Origin: an uncultured Gammaproteobacteria bacterium | GTDB lineage: Bacteria > Pseudomonadota > Gammaproteobacteria > UBA6429 > Thiohalophilaceae | DNA length: 64,000 nucleotides | Direction: 5' to 3' | NCBI GenBank assembly: GCA_937967995.1 | Contig: CALBTB010000011.1 | Location: forward strand, 1 to 64,000 | Part shown: positions 37,532-46,716 of the stretch, piece by piece | How the letters are laid out: the number at the start of each line of letters is the position of its first letter | Numbering within the stretch: the first letter of the stretch is position 1 | Notes under the pieces: generated by a model | What the model saw: only the letters and a program-made list of their open reading frames with translations | Database searches by the model: none | What the model was told of the DNA's origin: nothing | Made by a program: the position numbers and the translations under genes

Positions 37532-38467
37532 CTAAAATTCCTCCTCCTGGGTGCCACCGACCGCTTTGGTCAAAGTGGACTTGATGGAATCCGGTGCGCA
37601 CATGATGGAGGCGAAGCTGTTACTGCCCATCATGGAAAGGCCGGGAAAGCTGATGGCAATGCGAAATTCCGCCGGCAGGGTATAGACCTTGCCGTTTTTG
37701 ATGACCACTTCGTAGGGCAGGTGGGCGGAAGATTTGGTTTTATCGAAATCAATGCGCGACATGATGTAGTGGTCAGAACTGCAGTCGTCATTGTTTTTAC
37801 CTTTTAATTGCACGCCAATGACCGTTTCATCCTTACCGGGCAGGTCAATCTGGTAGACCTTGTTTACCGTGTTACCGCTTTTCGTCATGACCTTCGTGAC
37901 GCGGCTGATGGCTTCCTGCTGGCTCTTGTATCTGGCCAGCTCGAGCCGGTCGTCAAAATAGGGCATCAACCATTTATATTGGTAGTCTCGTAAATCTTCG
38001 CCGGTCAGGCCTTTGTCGTGGCCGTACTCCCTGACATATCCCAGCGCCTGTTTGAGTCCGGCGGATATTGTCGATAAGTCGGACTGCATTCTGTATGCAT
38101 GGGCCAGGTAGGTGGGATTGGTAAAAGATACCTGCACCTGGTTATCGACACGTGTCAGGGTGACACGCTGCGCGGCACCAAATGCGCCAAATTCGGATTT
38201 GGCCGCCTGGGTCAGTAATTCCGGATGCGTCACGATAAGGATGTGCGTGTTGTCGTAAGGCGTCACTTCACCGACGACCTGGAACTGGCCGGCCTGCAGG
38301 TTTTTCTTCGCTTCCTGAACGGCGGTCGCCAGGTCGGACTGCGCGGTTTTCGCGAGAATAAAGGGTTTATATCGAACTTTGTCTGCCCAGACTGTTGTGG
38401 TCATCAGCAGTGCTGCTGGCAGTACCAGCCATTTAATCCATCCCAGTTGAATTTGCATTGAAAACAT
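37532..38467 (-). CDS. Periplasmic protein of unknown function
   Basis: 311 residues with a signal peptide (about 1-28, VWADK). The N-terminal part (ATAVQEAKKNLQAGQFQVVGEVTPYDNTHILIVTHPEL) is like a DUF302-type domain; the C-terminal half is unmatched and has the pair Cys...Cys (CSSDHYIM and SIMCAPDS). GAGGA lies 8 bp before the ATG. It stands alone between the GGDEF/EAL gene and a divergent chemoreceptor. A function is not claimed. Confidence 0.6.
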   Translation of the reverse strand: MFSMQIQLGWIKWLVLPAALLMTTTVWADKVRYKPFILAKTAQSDLATAVQEAKKNLQAGQFQVVGEVTPYDNTHILIVTHPELLTQAAKSEFGAFGAAQRVTLTRVDNQVQVSFTNPTYLAHAYRMQSDLSTISAGLKQALGYVREYGHDKGLTGEDLRDYQYKWLMPYFDDRLELARYKSQQEAISRVTKVMTKSGNTVNKVYQIDLPGKDETVIGVQLKGKNNDDCSSDHYIMSRIDFDKTKSSAHLPYEVVIKNGKVYTLPAEFRIAISFPGLSMMGSNSFASIMCAPDSIKSTLTKAVGGTQEEEF

Positions 38468-38774
38468 AGGGTTATCCTCAAAAATATTGGTATTTACTTA
38501 TGACTTACCAACCCAGTATGCATATCGACGAACCGTGTTTCAGTGATTATGGATACACAGGACCCATGCTAAAAACAATATTCTGGTATCCCAGATTTAT
38601 ACTGCCGGCGTAGTCATTTTTGTGACGGGTGATTAAAGCTGGAGGTTTCGCAAAACAGGACGATATACCTCAGTAACTTGCGGGTGAGATTTCCCGAGAT
38701 TATTGGTTGTTCAAGCGTTTAAGTGAGTGTCAGGTCAGATGGCGATCGGGCACTTGAGTTGGAGGTAGTTATAC
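38468..38774. other. Intergenic region before the chemoreceptor gene
   Basis: About 300 bases between divergent genes. It has GGAGG about 9 bp before the receptor start. No sigma-28 promoter with correct spacing, operator or small gene could be supported. Confidence 0.4.
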
Positions 38775-40685
38775 ATGTTAAAGAATATGAGTATTGGCTT
38801 GCGTATCGCATTGGCATTCAGTCTGGTGTTGATCATGGCAGTGGGCGTCATTATTCCGGTCTCTATTAATACGCTGCAGGATACGATTGCCAAGGCTGAG
38901 GACAGGGAACTGCAAAGCCTGTTTAAAAACGTCAAAGCCTCTATTCAGTCAGAAAGCCGTCTTGCCGAGGCATTGAGCGCCGTGGTTGCCAATATTCCGG
39001 AAGTGCAGGCAGCGATGGCCAATGGCGATCGCGATACCCTGGACCGCATGCTGGTGCCGTCATTCAAGGTGATGAAAAAGCAGTATGGCGCACGCCAGTT
39101 TCAGTTTCATACACCGCCGGCGACATCTTTCTTTCGTGTGCACAAGCCGGTCAAGTTTGGTGATGACCTGTCATCATTCCGTAAAACGGTTGTAGCCACG
39201 AACAATAAAAAGCAGCCCGTGGGCGGCATTGAAAAGGGTGTTGCAGGTCTGGGTGTGCGCGGCATGGTGCCGATGTATCATGACGGTAACCACCTGGGTT
39301 CGGTGGAATTTGGCATGTCATTCGGGCAGCCATTCTTTGATAACTTCAAGCAGCTTTATAATGTCGACCTGGCACTGCATGTTGTCGATGGTGATTCTTT
39401 CAAGCTGTTTGCTTCTACCCTGAGTAACAAGTCCCTGATGCAGGATGCACAACTCAAAGTAGCTTATTCAGGCAAGACTACATCATTCCATTCCGACTAT
39501 GAAAACAAACCGGTCACGGTGTTTGGCGGTGTTATCACTGACTTCAGTGAAAAACCGATTGGTGTGCTGGAAATCGTCATGGATCGTAGCGACTATGCCA
39601 GCGCCATGAGCCAGTCTACCTACATCAACATCGCAGTAGGTATTATCTGTGTGGCGTTAGGTCTGCTGGTAGCCTGGTGGATTGCCCGCGCCATCGTGAA
39701 GCCGATTCGCCGCATTGTTGAAGCCATGCGCGATATTGCTGAAGGTGACGGTGACCTGACACGACGTCTGCAATCTGAAGGCCGAAATGAAATATCCGAT
39801 CTGGCCAATGCCTTTAACCATTTTGCCGAAAAGGTGCGTGCGCTGGTTGTCGATGTCGCCAGCTCAACCATGCAGTTGTCGACAGCGGCCGAAGAGATGT
39901 CACATATCACGGAAGAATCAAACCGAAACATTGCCACCCAGCGTTCCGAAATCGATCAGGTGGCAACGGCCATGAACGAAATGACGGCCACCGTGCAGGA
40001 AGTGGCACGCAGTGCCGCCGATGCGGCCAACAGTGCCAGACAGGCTGATGATGAAGCCAACAAGGGACAGATGGTGGTGAACGACAGTATCGAAGCCATT
40101 AATGCACTGGCCGGTGAAGTGGAACGTGCAGCCGAAGTGATCAACGGCGTGGAAGCCGATAGCGAAAGTATCGGCACAGTGCTCGATGTAATCCGTGGTA
40201 TTGCCGAACAAACCAATCTGCTGGCGCTGAACGCGGCCATCGAAGCGGCCCGTGCCGGTGAACAGGGACGCGGATTTGCGGTGGTGGCGGATGAAGTACG
40301 CACACTGGCGTCACGCACACAACAATCCACGCAGGAGATTCAGGAAATGATCGAGCGCCTGCAGGTGGGTTCACGTAATGCGGTATCGGTGATGGAGGAA
40401 GGCCGGAACCGTGCTTCGGAAAGTGTCGAACAGGCACAACGTGCCGGTCATTCGCTGGCCGAAATTACTTCGGCGGTGACACGTATCAACGATATGAATA
40501 CACAGATTGCCAGCGCGGCGGAAGAGCAAAGCTCGGTAGCCGAGGAAATCAATCGCAATGTCGTGAATATCAATGATGTCGCCGAGAAGGTGACCACCAG
40601 TGCCCGCCAGACTGCTAACTCCGGTGCGGAACTGGCTGAACTGTCATTGCGGCTGAGTTCACTGGTCGGTCGCTTCAAGACCTGA
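38775..40685 (+). CDS. Methyl-accepting chemotaxis protein, Cache-type sensor
   Basis: 636 residues. TM1 is at about 10-30 and TM2 at about 283-305. The periplasmic part (about 32-280) is a double Cache-like domain with GVRGMVPMYHDGNHLGSVEFGM and KPVTVFGGVITDFSEKPIGVLEIVMD. HAMP follows (RAIVKPIRRIVEAMRDIAEGDGDLTRRL). The signalling tip is AEQTNLLALNAAIEAARAGEQGRGFAVVADEVRTLASRT, fully canonical for flagellar-type receptors. There is no C-terminal pentapeptide for CheR/CheB docking. It is an orphan receptor gene followed by a terminator; the ligand is unknown. Confidence 0.92.
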   Translation: MLKNMSIGLRIALAFSLVLIMAVGVIIPVSINTLQDTIAKAEDRELQSLFKNVKASIQSESRLAEALSAVVANIPEVQAAMANGDRDTLDRMLVPSFKVMKKQYGARQFQFHTPPATSFFRVHKPVKFGDDLSSFRKTVVATNNKKQPVGGIEKGVAGLGVRGMVPMYHDGNHLGSVEFGMSFGQPFFDNFKQLYNVDLALHVVDGDSFKLFASTLSNKSLMQDAQLKVAYSGKTTSFHSDYENKPVTVFGGVITDFSEKPIGVLEIVMDRSDYASAMSQSTYINIAVGIICVALGLLVAWWIARAIVKPIRRIVEAMRDIAEGDGDLTRRLQSEGRNEISDLANAFNHFAEKVRALVVDVASSTMQLSTAAEEMSHITEESNRNIATQRSEIDQVATAMNEMTATVQEVARSAADAANSARQADDEANKGQMVVNDSIEAINALAGEVERAAEVINGVEADSESIGTVLDVIRGIAEQTNLLALNAAIEAARAGEQGRGFAVVADEVRTLASRTQQSTQEIQEMIERLQVGSRNAVSVMEEGRNRASESVEQAQRAGHSLAEITSAVTRINDMNTQIASAAEEQSSVAEEINRNVVNINDVAEKVTTSARQTANSGAELAELSLRLSSLVGRFKT

Positions 40686-40714
40686 TCGAAAACTGCCGGT
40701 TAAAATCACTCAAG

Positions 40715-40746
40715 CCCCTGTTACTGGCTGGTAACAGGGGTTTTTT
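40715..40746 (+). terminator. Rho-independent terminator after the chemoreceptor
   Basis: CCCCTGTTAC (40715-40724) and GTAACAGGGG (40731-40740) form a perfect 10-bp stem with a 6-nt loop, followed by six T residues. It lies about 30 bp past the stop codon. Confidence 0.93.
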
Positions 40747-40872
40747 CATTTTCGGGCGTGCTGCCAGATTTGGTCAGATTTGATCAGGCCAGTGTCAGGC
40801 ACGTTCCGCTACCTGCCAGATTCCCCTCGCATACTTGCATTAAACCAACAGCAAACAACAGCGAGGTGTATC

Positions 40873-41112
40873 ATGGATTTTGCAGACGATTTTACCTATT
40901 TCAACTTTGATCAGGTGTTGACCGAAGCACGTGAGTTATATCGCCATAACAGGCATGTGACAGCCATCTGTTTACGCCAGGCCGCAAACGATAGTGAACC
41001 TGCTCTGGAATTCCACATTAACAAGCCTCACCGTCTGGGTGTGCATCAACTGGGGTTACCGGTCCGGTTTCGTAACATGACAACACGTTTTATCGTGGCG
41101 AATGAAGCCTGA
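40873..41112 (+). CDS. Small hypothetical protein, 79 residues
   Basis: The ATG at 40873 is preferred over longer readings because GAGG lies 7 bp upstream. The product (MDFADDFTYFNFDQVLTE...) is soluble and has no recognised family. It lies alone between a terminator and a convergent gene that ends 1 bp away. Confidence 0.6.
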   Translation: MDFADDFTYFNFDQVLTEARELYRHNRHVTAICLRQAANDSEPALEFHINKPHRLGVHQLGLPVRFRNMTTRFIVANEA

Positions 41113-41113
41113 T

Positions 41114-41698
41114 TTACGGATTGTTGAGCAGTGATTCAATTATATTGGTAATCGAACTGCTTTGCGGATTGGTAAAACTGCTGTAGGTGCCGACTATATT
41201 CCCATCCTGGTCGAGCAGGTATTTGTAGAAATTCCAGCGCGGATATGTGCCGGACAGGTCGCCCAGGGTTCGAAAGACATCATCAGCCTGTCCTTTGCGC
41301 ACACGCGTCTTGTTGAACATGGGAAACTTCACCCCGTAAGTCAGGCGGCAAAATTCCTGGACCTGTTTCTCTGTGCCGGGTTCCTGATTGGCAAAGTCGT
41401 TGGATGGAAAACCAAGTACCGCGAAGCCGCGTTCCTTATACTTATCATATAGCGCTTCCAGCCCTTCATACTGATCAGTAAAGGCACATTTGCTGGCAGT
41501 ATTCACAACCAGAATCACCTTTCCTGCATATTCCTTGCAAAGGTTTACCTGTTGGTCATCATTCAAAAAGCGCACGGTATGGTTGAGCGTGACCGGGCAG
41601 CCATCCACTTTTGCCGCATGGATGACCTTTTGCTGGCAACCGAGTAAGGAGGTAAGGAATCCAAACAATATAAGCGTCCGTTTCAATTGATCGTCCAC
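41114..41698 (-). CDS. Glutathione peroxidase family lipoprotein
   Basis: About 194 residues from a GTG at 41698; the true start is uncertain (GTG 41710 and TTG 41686 or 41707 are alternatives), since no ribosome site is convincing. The start region gives a lipoprotein-like leader with LLGC (Cys21). The GPx fold follows: VVNTASKCAFTDQYEGLEALYDKY with peroxidatic Cys71 instead of selenocysteine, then VLGFPSNDFANQEPG, RLTYGVKFPMF, and YPRWNFYKYLLDQDGN. It should reduce peroxides with thiols, probably at the periplasmic side. The more usual FPCNQFGxQEPG has Ser in place of Cys here. Confidence 0.85.
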   Translation of the reverse strand: MDDQLKRTLILFGFLTSLLGCQQKVIHAAKVDGCPVTLNHTVRFLNDDQQVNLCKEYAGKVILVVNTASKCAFTDQYEGLEALYDKYKERGFAVLGFPSNDFANQEPGTEKQVQEFCRLTYGVKFPMFNKTRVRKGQADDVFRTLGDLSGTYPRWNFYKYLLDQDGNIVGTYSSFTNPQSSSITNIIESLLNNP

Positions 41699-41835
41699 GG
41701 GTATCAACACTGAAGGCCTGAAGCGATTATACCTTGCCGATTGTGGGCTTGTGTATCTTTTGGCACTGAAATTGTGGTTGCAGAAGCGGCACCATTGGCG
41801 CCGGAAAACCACAATTTAGCCACAAAGGTATTACG

Positions 41836-42315
41836 ATGAGTGACAAAAAACTGGCAATTATCGCCACCAAGGGCACCCTGGACTGGGCCTACCCCCCATT
41901 TATTCTTGCTTCCACCGCGGCTGCCCTGGGATATCGGGTGGAAATCTTTTTTACATTTTATGGCCTGCAATTACTCCGCAAAAAACTGAACCTGAAAGTC
42001 AGTGCCCTGGGTAATCCCGGTATGCCCATGCCGATGGGCATGGACAAGTGGTTTCCGACTATTGGTACGGCCCTGCCCGGCATGGAAGCGATGATGACCA
42101 GCATGATGAAAGCCAAGATGAAGAAAAAAGGCGTGGCCAGTATCGAACAGTTACGAGAACTCTGCCAGGAAGCAGATGTGCGCATGATTGCCTGTCAGAT
42201 GACAGTGGATCTGTTTGATTATGAAAGTACTGACTTTGTCAGCGGCATCGATTTTGGTGGCGCCGCCACATTTTTCAGCTTTGCCGGTGAAGCCGACATC
42301 GCTTTGTACATTTAA
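41836..42315 (+). CDS. DsrE2-like sulfur-carrier family protein
   Basis: 159 residues with the DsrE fold: LAIIATKGTLDWAYPPFILASTAAALGYRVEIFFTFYGL at the start, a methionine-rich loop (about 63-96, GMPMPMGMDKWF), and MIACQMTVDLF with the conserved Cys120. The type is DsrE2 (DsrE/DsrF/DrsH-like), which carries sulfur as persulfide, often with TusA and rhodanese near in sulfur oxidisers. Here no such partner is adjacent. It lies 29 bp before the FadL-type gene. Confidence 0.88.
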   Translation: MSDKKLAIIATKGTLDWAYPPFILASTAAALGYRVEIFFTFYGLQLLRKKLNLKVSALGNPGMPMPMGMDKWFPTIGTALPGMEAMMTSMMKAKMKKKGVASIEQLRELCQEADVRMIACQMTVDLFDYESTDFVSGIDFGGAATFFSFAGEADIALYI

Positions 42316-42344
42316 ACATTATAAAAATCACACGGGAGTCGATT

Positions 42345-43721
42345 ATGAATCAGATATTTAAACGAACAAACCTGGCCGTTGCGCTAACCGCCGGTATGCT
42401 GATATCTCCGCTAGCCATGGCAACCAACGGTTATTTTGCACATGGTTACAGTACAAAGAATAAAGCGCTGGCAGGTAGTGGTCTGGCTGCACCGCAGGAC
42501 GCGATGGTTGCGGCGACGAATCCGGCCGGTATGGTGCATGTTGGAGAACGCATGGATATCGGTGCAGCGATTTTCTCACCATCACCACGTTCCTATTCTG
42601 CTACAGCGGATACCGCCGGTATTACCGATGGTACCGTGTGTGGTGCAAACTGTCCTTTTACTATCGGTGGCAACGCAACCGCACAAAGTATTGAAAGTGA
42701 AAATGACTTTTTCCTGATTCCGCACTTTGCCTATAACTGGATGTTAAATAGTGAATCGTCTCTGGGTGTGTCCGTGTACGGAAATGGCGGAATGAATACG
42801 GAATACGAGGGTGGACAGGCACAGCATAACAATGGTGCAGGTACTGCAGTAACAAATGCGGGAACTTTCGGTGCTGGTACAGCAGGTGTCAATTTAGAAC
42901 AACTGTTTATTAATACGACCTATGCCAGGAAAGTGAATGAGAGTTTTTCATTTGGTGTCAGTGCGATTCTCGCCTATCAGCGTTTTGAGGCCAAAGGGCT
43001 TCGCAATTTTGGCGGTTTCTCTGTCAATGGTAACAAGTTAACTGACAATGGAACGGACACTGCATTTGGTTACGGATTGAAAGTGGGTGTCCTGGGTGAA
43101 GTGGCTAAAGGGGTCAGGTTAGCGGCATCCTATCAATCCGAAATGGATATGGATGAGTTTGACGATTACAGCGGTTTATTTGCTGAAGGCGGTGATTTCG
43201 ATATTCCGTCGACCTGGACCGTAGGTGTCGCCTGGGATGTCACACCAAAATCCATTCTGACATTTGATGTACAGCAGATTATGTATGGCGACATCAAGGC
43301 AATTGCCAACCCGATTGGCAATCTGACCTCAAACTGTACATCAGGTGCGCCGGCAACCGGTGCAGGGTGCTTGGGTGGATCTGATGGTGCCGGATTCGGC
43401 TGGGAAGACATGACCATTTACAAGCTTGGTTTCCAATGGGAAAGCAGTGCAGACTGGATCTGGCGTGTCGGATACAGCCATGGTGAACAACCGATTCCAG
43501 ATTCGCAGGTATTGTTTAACATCCTGGCGCCGGCTGTGATTGAGGATCACATTACTTTTGGCTTTACACACAAAACAGGTAAGAACAGCGAGTTAAACTT
43601 CCAGTTTGCTCATGCGCTGGAGAATAGTGTGACAGGAACCAATGCCTTCAATACAACTCAGCAAATCACATTAGAAATGGAACAGAATGAAGTCCAGATT
43701 GGTTGGGGCATGAAGTTCTGA
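42345..43721 (+). CDS. FadL/OmpP1-type outer-membrane transporter
   Basis: 458 residues. The signal peptide ends at about residue 26 (AMA), followed by the FadL start NGYFAHGYSTKNKALAGSGLAAPQDAMVAATNPAGM, the family's N-terminal hatch pattern. A beta-barrel of alternating residues extends to the C-terminal aromatic end WGMKF, the usual outer-membrane insertion signal. The family passes fatty acids or other hydrophobic compounds. Substrate here is unknown. A strong terminator follows. Confidence 0.92.
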   Translation: MNQIFKRTNLAVALTAGMLISPLAMATNGYFAHGYSTKNKALAGSGLAAPQDAMVAATNPAGMVHVGERMDIGAAIFSPSPRSYSATADTAGITDGTVCGANCPFTIGGNATAQSIESENDFFLIPHFAYNWMLNSESSLGVSVYGNGGMNTEYEGGQAQHNNGAGTAVTNAGTFGAGTAGVNLEQLFINTTYARKVNESFSFGVSAILAYQRFEAKGLRNFGGFSVNGNKLTDNGTDTAFGYGLKVGVLGEVAKGVRLAASYQSEMDMDEFDDYSGLFAEGGDFDIPSTWTVGVAWDVTPKSILTFDVQQIMYGDIKAIANPIGNLTSNCTSGAPATGAGCLGGSDGAGFGWEDMTIYKLGFQWESSADWIWRVGYSHGEQPIPDSQVLFNILAPAVIEDHITFGFTHKTGKNSELNFQFAHALENSVTGTNAFNTTQQITLEMEQNEVQIGWGMKF

Positions 43722-43745
43722 TCGAAGTAGTTAGGTAGACTGACA

Positions 43746-43782
43746 AAACGCGGGAATTCGACTGGATTTCCGCGTTTTTTTT
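43746..43782 (+). terminator. Rho-independent terminator after the FadL gene
   Basis: AACGCGGGAA and TTTCCGCGTT form a stem around an approximately 10-nt loop, followed by a long T run. It lies 25 bp after the stop codon. Bases 43783-43954 beyond hold the promoter region of the next gene and no other feature. Confidence 0.9.
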
Positions 43783-43954
43783 CGTCAAAATAAACTAACC
43801 AACTGATATCTATAATGTTTTTCCCATCATATTTGTGCGTAAAGTTACAGAAAATTGACGGTGCTGGTCGGAAAATAGCTTATAATGTGTAGGCAAATAA
43901 GCATTTGCTGATGAGCCAGGTCCGCCTGCACGCCAGTACCCCGGAGAGAAAGAA

Positions 43955-44686
43955 ATGACAGCACTCAATCATGCTTTGCCCTTTGCGCAAACCAACAACC
44001 AACTTCGTGAATTACTATCAAACTACCCGGATCTCATCGAAAATGCCGATGCGCCGTGTTGGGAAATGCTGTCCCATGCCAAGCTCGTGTCATTTGACGA
44101 GCATACCGTCCTGTTTCACGAGGCGATGGAATGTAATCACCTGATGCTGATCGTTGAAGGCAGTGTGCGGGTCTACAAGAATTCTGACGAAGGCCGCGAG
44201 GTGACACTGTATCGAGTCGAGCCGGGTCAGTTGTGCATTCATAACCTGAATAATCTGGTGAACGGCATGGCCTATCCGATCATGGCGCAAACGGAATCCG
44301 CCATGCGTGGCCTGGTCATTTCACGTCCGGCCTTCCATCAGGCGCTGTCTGATTCGAACAGCTTTCGCCAGTATGTCATTCGCACACTAACAGAGCGTCT
44401 GTCGCACCTGGTGAACCTGGTTTCCGGTTTTGCGTTTGATCGGCTTGATCTACGCATCGCCTGCTGGCTGAACCAGCAGTTCGAGCGTTCCTGTGGCAAA
44501 CCGATTCAGATCACCCACAACGAGCTGGCCCAGGAACTGGGTACAACCCGTGAGATGGTCAGCCGTATCCTGAAAGAGTTTGAGCACAAACGTTGTATTC
44601 AACTGGCACGCGGTAAGATTCACCTGCAATGCCGGCATACACTCAGTCTTGTCAGTCAGGGTAAAGGGAAATCACGCCAGCAGTGA
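43955..44686 (+). CDS. Crp/Fnr family regulator
   Basis: 243 residues. A cyclic-nucleotide-type beta-roll (about 45-130; LMLIVEGSVRVYKNSDEGREVTLYRVEPGQLCI) is joined to an Fnr-type winged helix (ITHNELAQELGTTREMVSRILKEFEH, about 188-213). The Fe-S cysteine set of Fnr and the cAMP contacts are absent. Cys28 (APCWEML), Cys66 (MECNHLM) and Cys93 (GQLCIHN) are scattered, so a redox role is possible but unproved. Its 3' end overlaps the convergent CFA gene by 15 bp. The start has GGAGAG upstream. Confidence 0.85.
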   Translation: MTALNHALPFAQTNNQLRELLSNYPDLIENADAPCWEMLSHAKLVSFDEHTVLFHEAMECNHLMLIVEGSVRVYKNSDEGREVTLYRVEPGQLCIHNLNNLVNGMAYPIMAQTESAMRGLVISRPAFHQALSDSNSFRQYVIRTLTERLSHLVNLVSGFAFDRLDLRIACWLNQQFERSCGKPIQITHNELAQELGTTREMVSRILKEFEHKRCIQLARGKIHLQCRHTLSLVSQGKGKSRQQ

Positions 44687-45949
44687 TTTAACCGGGCTGC
44701 GTCGATTCTGCGGTTTGACAAACAACAGGTGGGCGTTACCCAGGGCCCGTTCCTGAAACCCGCCTTCGCAATAGCTCAGGTAGAATACCCACATGCGAAT
44801 AAACTGATCGCTGTAACCCAGTTTGCGAACCTCGTCGATATTTTCAAAAAAGGCCTCACGCCATTTTCGTAAGGTGGTTGCGTAATGTGGACCGATATCT
44901 TCAAGATGGAATAACTTCAAATCCGTTTTTCTGGTGGCTGCATCGGTCATGGCCGTTACCGATGGTATAAAGCTGCCGGGGAAAATATACCGCTGTATAA
45001 AATCTATCGAGCGCAGAGCGGATTTGTAGCGTTGATCAGCAATCGTGATGGCCTGAAGTAGCATCATGCCATCCGGTTTTAGCAGGCTGCTGCATTTTCC
45101 AAAATAGGTGTCGAGATACTGATGGCCAATTGCTTCGATCATTTCCACGGATACCAGCTTGTCGTACTGACCTCTTAAATCACGATAGTCTTTTTTGAGC
45201 AGTGTAATCTTGTGATTGAGGCGTTCTTCGTGAATACGCAGCCGGGCACGATTGTATTGCTGTTCGGAAATCGTTGTAGTGGTGACCTGGCAACCGTAAT
45301 GTTTGGCCGCATAGATAGCCAGTTCTCCCCAGCCTGTACCAATCTCGAGCAAATGATCCGTTTCTTTCAGATCAAGTTTTTCACAGATCGTTTTGATTTT
45401 GAGCAGCGAGGCTTCATACAGACTTGACTGTTCATTTTCAAAAATGCCACATGAATACATCATGGTGTCATCAAGAAATAACCGGAACAGGTCATTGCCG
45501 AGGTCGTAATGTGCCTCGATATTTTTACGACTTCCCTTATGCGTGTTTCGATTGAACCAGTGAAAAATTTTATGTACCGGGGTTGCCAGTCTGCCCAGGC
45601 CACTATCCATGTCATCCAGAACGTGGCGGTTGTTTAATAATAACCGAACAAGTCCGGTCAGATCGTCACATTCCCATTCGCCACGCATATAGGACTCACC
45701 GGCGCCGAGACTGCCAGTAAAAGCGATATCCGAGTAAAAGGCTGAATGATGTACACGCAGGGTAACGTGTGGTTCTGTATGACTGGCATTGCCGAATTCA
45801 TAGCGATGATCGGGTTCGATTAGTGTCAGTTTTCCATGTTGCAAACCGGATAGTTTTTTTAACACGGCAGAGCGGGCCAGCCGATCAAGCAGACCGGTTT
45901 TCTGAGCGCGTTGTCTGACAGTAAGTTGCGGTATGATGCTGGATTTCAT
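44672..45949 (-). CDS. Cyclopropane-fatty-acid synthase-like methyltransferase, operon end
   Basis: 425 residues. HYDLGNDLFRLFLDDTMMYSCGIF, the SAM site HLLEIGTGWGELAIYAAKHYGC, then VSVEMIEAIGH and FIQRYIFPGSFIPS are all CFA-synthase features; the domain methylates double bonds of membrane phospholipid acyl chains. The N-terminal about 130 residues match the usual leader of these enzymes. It is the last gene of the CarH-type operon, overlaps the DUF1365 gene by 4 bp, and is a second member besides the homologue at 51461. Confidence 0.9.
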   Translation of the reverse strand: MKSSIIPQLTVRQRAQKTGLLDRLARSAVLKKLSGLQHGKLTLIEPDHRYEFGNASHTEPHVTLRVHHSAFYSDIAFTGSLGAGESYMRGEWECDDLTGLVRLLLNNRHVLDDMDSGLGRLATPVHKIFHWFNRNTHKGSRKNIEAHYDLGNDLFRLFLDDTMMYSCGIFENEQSSLYEASLLKIKTICEKLDLKETDHLLEIGTGWGELAIYAAKHYGCQVTTTTISEQQYNRARLRIHEERLNHKITLLKKDYRDLRGQYDKLVSVEMIEAIGHQYLDTYFGKCSSLLKPDGMMLLQAITIADQRYKSALRSIDFIQRYIFPGSFIPSVTAMTDAATRKTDLKLFHLEDIGPHYATTLRKWREAFFENIDEVRKLGYSDQFIRMWVFYLSYCEGGFQERALGNAHLLFVKPQNRRSPVKSLLA

Positions 45950-46716
45950 GATTCTTTCGCCACGTCGGGCGCCTCCTTTTTAGCCGGGTGTGTATAAAAT
46001 GGTGTGCGTTTTAACCAGAGGATTAACGCCTGAAAGTAGATTGCTGCGACTACTTTAAGGGTCATCAGGGGAAACTGAACGAGAGATAACAGCAGGCTGC
46101 CAGATGTCATGGGTTTACGCTTTAGTTGCAGCGTCGCATCAAACACAGTCTCTGAATTTTTTGAATCGAGCATGTGTACATTGAGGCTTTTACCAGGCGT
46201 TCCAAAGCGCCAGTCGTAGTCAATGTCCATGGGAATAAACGGTGATACGTGAAACTGTTTACCGAATAGAAAGTTGTGCATGCGCGCTGACGAGTCAGTA
46301 ATTTTGTGTAAATAGCAATGTTGTTCACCCCACGGGGTATTGTTCACTTCCGAGATGATATAGCGCAGCTTTTCCTGTTCGTCGAAACAATAGTAGAAAC
46401 TCACCGGATTGAATCGATAACCAAAATAGGCCAGGTGGGTCAGCAGCCGAATGCGGCCTTCGAACTGCTCACCACATTCGTTGTGTATAAAATCTGTTAC
46501 AGACTGGCGTAACGTGACTTCGCTGCGGCCAAGATGGTCCCTGCGCCTGAATGTCATCAGGTTCCATTTTTCCAGCGAAAATAACCAGTGCTTTCTGGCC
46601 AGTTGCTCCAGTTCATCCAGATCTATATAGACCATGAAGAGTGAATAACTGAATTCACGGTAGCGTGGCTGAAAGCGGCGGTGTCTAACTCGCCCGGCGT
46701 AAATACGACTGAACAT
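45946..46716 (-). CDS. DUF1365 family protein
   Basis: 256 residues from the ATG at 46716; a longer reading to 46806 would lie mostly inside the upstream gene. The start MFSRIYAGRVRHRRFQPRYREFSYSLFMVYIDLDEL and RLLTHLAYFGYRFNPVSFYYCFD are the DUF1365 signature. The family is nearly always next to a COG2907 flavoprotein and a CFA-type gene, as here, and is thought to take part in acyl-chain modification. It overlaps the upstream gene by 32 bp and the downstream gene by 4 bp. Confidence 0.9.
   Translation of the reverse strand: MFSRIYAGRVRHRRFQPRYREFSYSLFMVYIDLDELEQLARKHWLFSLEKWNLMTFRRRDHLGRSEVTLRQSVTDFIHNECGEQFEGRIRLLTHLAYFGYRFNPVSFYYCFDEQEKLRYIISEVNNTPWGEQHCYLHKITDSSARMHNFLFGKQFHVSPFIPMDIDYDWRFGTPGKSLNVHMLDSKNSETVFDATLQLKRKPMTSGSLLLSLVQFPLMTLKVVAAIYFQALILWLKRTPFYTHPAKKEAPDVAKES

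Noticed and set aside
38634..38666. Possible sigma-28 promoter (TAAA...GACGATAT) before the chemoreceptor
   Set aside because: The spacer between the two parts is 21 bp instead of about 15 bp, so the match is not credible.
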